Assembly: GCF_002224675.1 (NCBI RefSeq)
Contig: NZ_NMPZ01000007.1
Coordinates: forward strand, 62,001 to 126,000
Length of the DNA stretch: 64,000 nt
Direction of reading: 5' to 3'
DNA from: Segatella copri
GTDB lineage: Bacteria > Bacteroidota > Bacteroidia > Bacteroidales > Bacteroidaceae
A program made the translations under genes and the position numbers. This document shows, piece after piece, positions 61,668 through 64,000 of this stretch. The notes beneath the pieces were generated by a model that worked only from the letters and a program-made list of their open reading frames with translations, made no database searches and was not told the origin of the DNA. The first letter of the stretch is position 1. Each line of letters begins with the position of its first letter.

Positions 61668-64000
61668 ATGATGAAACCAAAGTATCTACTCTTCTCGGCT
61701 GCCCTGTTGGCTATGACCCAAGCTGTGGCGCTGACTCCTGTCAGAAAGCAGACTCAAATGCCAGCTGCCAAGAAACAAGTTAATAAGGCGACTTTGTCAG
61801 TTGCAGATAAGGATGCACCTGCCTATACCATAGTGGGCAAGGATTCTACCTGTCAGATTTTCGTCTATTCGCCAGCTCCCAACCAGGGACTGCATCTCGC
61901 TTATCTTACAGACGATGAAAGATGGGTGGATGTAGGTCAGCTCTGTGCCTCTGACTTCGGACCTTGGGGCAGTGAGAAAAAGATGTATCGCCCATTCGTT
62001 CTCAAGGCAAATGATGGTACCTGGCGGGCTCTTTGGAGTGTAAATAAGACCTCACCACAGTTTGCTGTGGCTTATTCTGAAGATCTCGTAACCTGGCGAC
62101 CACAAGATTATCCTATCATGAAGGAGAAGAATATCAGTGATGTGGCTGCCTATCAGATGGAAGATGGAACCTTCGACCTTTATCTGAAGACGGAGAAAGG
62201 CAAAAGATACGTTCATGCCGACAAGGATTTCCGTACCTTCCAGGAGGATTCGCTGGAAGCTTCTGCCGATGAAATCCTCTGGCAGCGAGATACGGCTACC
62301 AGCAATGGTAAACTGGTAGAGGGTAATGACTTCGAGATTCCGGCCATTCATCTGAACTATATCCGTGCCTGGCATAAGGCTCTGGCTGAGGAAGCAAAGG
62401 AAAACAGCCGGAAGCTGCCTAAGAATGAGGCTGATCTGAAGGCTTATATCGCTGATGTAGAGGAGAAAATCAAGAATGAGCAAGGTGAGGAGGCTGTCCT
62501 TCAGCACGCTAAAATGGTAAAGGAGGCGGATGCAGCAGATGCTTTCACGGCTAAGCTTACGGTGAATCTGAAGCAGAGCCATCGAATCAGCGACAAGCTT
62601 ATCGGCATCTTCTTCGAGGATATCAGCAGAGCTGCCGATGGTGGACTCTGTGCAGAACTCCTGCAGAACGGTGACTTCGAATACAATGGTGAGCGAAAAG
62701 GCTGGAATGCTGCTACTGCCTGGATGGGAATTGAGGCTTCATCTTCTTCAGCATCTTCTTCTGTATCGTCATCCTCTTCTGCCATCATTTCTACAGAAAA
62801 TGGGGTAAGCGTGAATAATCCGCATTATGCCATTCTCTCATCTACACCTATTTATAATATAGGATGGGAGGGAATCGTCATCAAGCGTGGTGCCGCTTAC
62901 GAAGTGAGTCTGTATGCCCGTTGTATCGACGGCAAGAAAAAGCAGCTTACTGTAGCACTCGTAGATCAGGAAGGACTTCCGATAGCCCAGGCTAAGCTGA
63001 AGGTGCAGGGACCTGATTGGGCTGAATACAAGGCGCAGCTTGTCGTCACAGACAAATATAAAGGTGAACTGGGCAAGGATACCCGTTTTGCCCTCTTGCC
63101 TAAGGGGGAGGAAAAGGTAGCCGTAGATATGGTGAGCCTGATGCCGCAGGATACCTACAAAGGTCATGGTCTGAGAAAGGATCTTGCTGAGACCATCGCG
63201 GAGCTGAAGCCTCGCTTTGTGCGTTTCCCTGGTGGATGTATGCTCCACGGACAGGGACTCGGCAACATCTATCATTGGAAGGAGAGTATCGGTGAACTGA
63301 AAGACCGAAAACCGGCTCTCAATATCTGGAACTATCACCAGACCCGTAAGCTGGGATTCTTCGAGTATTTCCAGTGGTGTGAGGATATGGGCGCTGAGCC
63401 TCTGCCAGTATTGGCTGCTGGTGTACCTTGTCAGAATTCCCAGCCTAATGCGCAGGGCATCTGCGGACAGCAGGGTGGAATCCCTATGGCAGAAATGCCA
63501 AAGTATGTGCAGGATGTTCTCGACCTGGTAGAGTGGGCGAATGGTGATCCTGCCACATCGAAGTGGGCAAAGATGAGAGCGGATGCAGGACATCCGGCTC
63601 CTTTCAATCTCAAGATGGTAGGTATCGGAAATGAAGATCTGATTTCCACCGATTTCGAACAGCGCTATCTGATGATCTGCAAGGCTCTCAAGGAGAAGCA
63701 TCCGGAAATTGAAGTAGTAGGTACTGTAGGTCCATTCCATAGTCCATCTTCCGACTATATCGAGGGCTGGAAGATTGCAAAGGAGAATAAAAAATGGATT
63801 GATGCGGTAGATGAGCACTATTATGAGCAGCCAGGATGGTTTATCAATCATCAGGATTACTACGATCATTACGACCGTAAGGCTCCGAAGGTGTATCTGG
63901 GCGAGTATGCTGCAAATGGCAATAATGAATTAGACCGCGCTTTGGCAGAGGGTATTCATCTCTGTAATGTGGAGCGTAACGGAGATGTCGTGGAAATGAC
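61668..64000 (+). CDS. Alpha-L-arabinofuranosidase (GH51) with GH43-like N-terminal domain, partial
   Basis: The frame runs off the right edge after about 777 codons. After a signal peptide (KPKYLLFSAALLAMTQAVA), residues 45-230 form a beta-rich domain with motifs like GH43-type five-bladed propellers (WRALWSVNKTSPQFAVAYS and YRPFVLKANDG). A GH51 part follows from about 310 (HRISDKLIGIFFEDISRAAD), then a serine-rich insert around 360, PRFVRFPGGCMLHGQGLGN, the acid/base Glu in MVGIGNEDL, and the probable nucleophile in VYLGEYAANGNN. Together they predict removal of terminal arabinose from plant polysaccharide in the periplasm. Adjacent ATGs at 61668 and 61671 are equally possible starts. Confidence 0.9.
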   Translation, partial: MMKPKYLLFSAALLAMTQAVALTPVRKQTQMPAAKKQVNKATLSVADKDAPAYTIVGKDSTCQIFVYSPAPNQGLHLAYLTDDERWVDVGQLCASDFGPWGSEKKMYRPFVLKANDGTWRALWSVNKTSPQFAVAYSEDLVTWRPQDYPIMKEKNISDVAAYQMEDGTFDLYLKTEKGKRYVHADKDFRTFQEDSLEASADEILWQRDTATSNGKLVEGNDFEIPAIHLNYIRAWHKALAEEAKENSRKLPKNEADLKAYIADVEEKIKNEQGEEAVLQHAKMVKEADAADAFTAKLTVNLKQSHRISDKLIGIFFEDISRAADGGLCAELLQNGDFEYNGERKGWNAATAWMGIEASSSSASSSVSSSSSAIISTENGVSVNNPHYAILSSTPIYNIGWEGIVIKRGAAYEVSLYARCIDGKKKQLTVALVDQEGLPIAQAKLKVQGPDWAEYKAQLVVTDKYKGELGKDTRFALLPKGEEKVAVDMVSLMPQDTYKGHGLRKDLAETIAELKPRFVRFPGGCMLHGQGLGNIYHWKESIGELKDRKPALNIWNYHQTRKLGFFEYFQWCEDMGAEPLPVLAAGVPCQNSQPNAQGICGQQGGIPMAEMPKYVQDVLDLVEWANGDPATSKWAKMRADAGHPAPFNLKMVGIGNEDLISTDFEQRYLMICKALKEKHPEIEVVGTVGPFHSPSSDYIEGWKIAKENKKWIDAVDEHYYEQPGWFINHQDYYDHYDRKAPKVYLGEYAANGNNELDRALAEGIHLCNVERNGDVVEM

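Overview
This is about 64 kb of chromosome from a Bacteroidota bacterium, most like Segatella/Prevotella copri. The evidence is the repeated -33 TTG / -7 TAnnTTTG promoters, the LpxC-FabZ fusion, the tmRNA tag GENNYALAA, a smalltalk-type small protein beside an HU-like protein, a VirE_N/DUF3987 gene, and a secreted GH51 glycosidase. No species was confirmed by a database search.

Layout. 1-3.3 kb: a partial Fsr-like MFS exporter divergent from an AraC regulator, then an intergenic tract of 22-bp units beside ssrA (tmRNA). 3.3-12.3 kb: a sigma-54 response regulator and its kinase, followed by a TolC/adaptor/FtsX-like permease/ATPase efflux operon. Two phased palindromes and a -24/-12-like element suggest the first pair controls the second set. 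12.3-23.7 kb, minus strand: housekeeping genes miaA, lpxA, lpxC-fabZ, lpxD, pyrF, prfA, purM, aroE, menG/ubiE, purC and phoH. 23.8-37 kb: a DUF5715-like secreted protein, a Kef-type antiporter, tRNA-Arg(CCG)-pepT, asnA, an agmatine-to-putrescine operon with a transporter and a small outer-membrane barrel, and a Nif3/zinc-ribbon pair.

36.8-43.5 kb is the accessory part. It holds a DUF5675 protein, a VirE_N-DUF3987 protein carrying an in-frame palindromic repeat, two unknown proteins, two overlapping 41-residue ORFs, an IS200-like (RAYT-type) transposase between two inverted copies of the window's main REP-like element, a 33-bp perfect inverted repeat of TGACTCAG units around an AT-rich core, an HU-like protein and a smalltalk peptide. 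43.5-52.5 kb returns to ordinary genes: a DjlA-like protein, MaoC, UDP-glucose dehydrogenase, an HsdR-N protein, holA, an HTH regulator, pyrK and pyrD.

52.6-58.4 kb is an aromatic amino acid operon (pheA, aminotransferase, DAHP synthase-chorismate mutase, tyrA, then a GltD-like gene). It is preceded by a Phe/Tyr-rich leader peptide and a terminator with a visible alternative pairing, the layout of a ribosome-mediated attenuator. The window ends with a small secreted protein, ffh, folD and a GH51 arabinofuranosidase cut by the right edge.

Two repeat families are spread between genes. Family A has hairpins GCCCTnnnAGGGC / CCCAGGGCnnnGCCCTGGG and flanks the transposase. Family B has GGATTGCAAATCC cores and has also entered the VirE/DUF3987 coding sequence.
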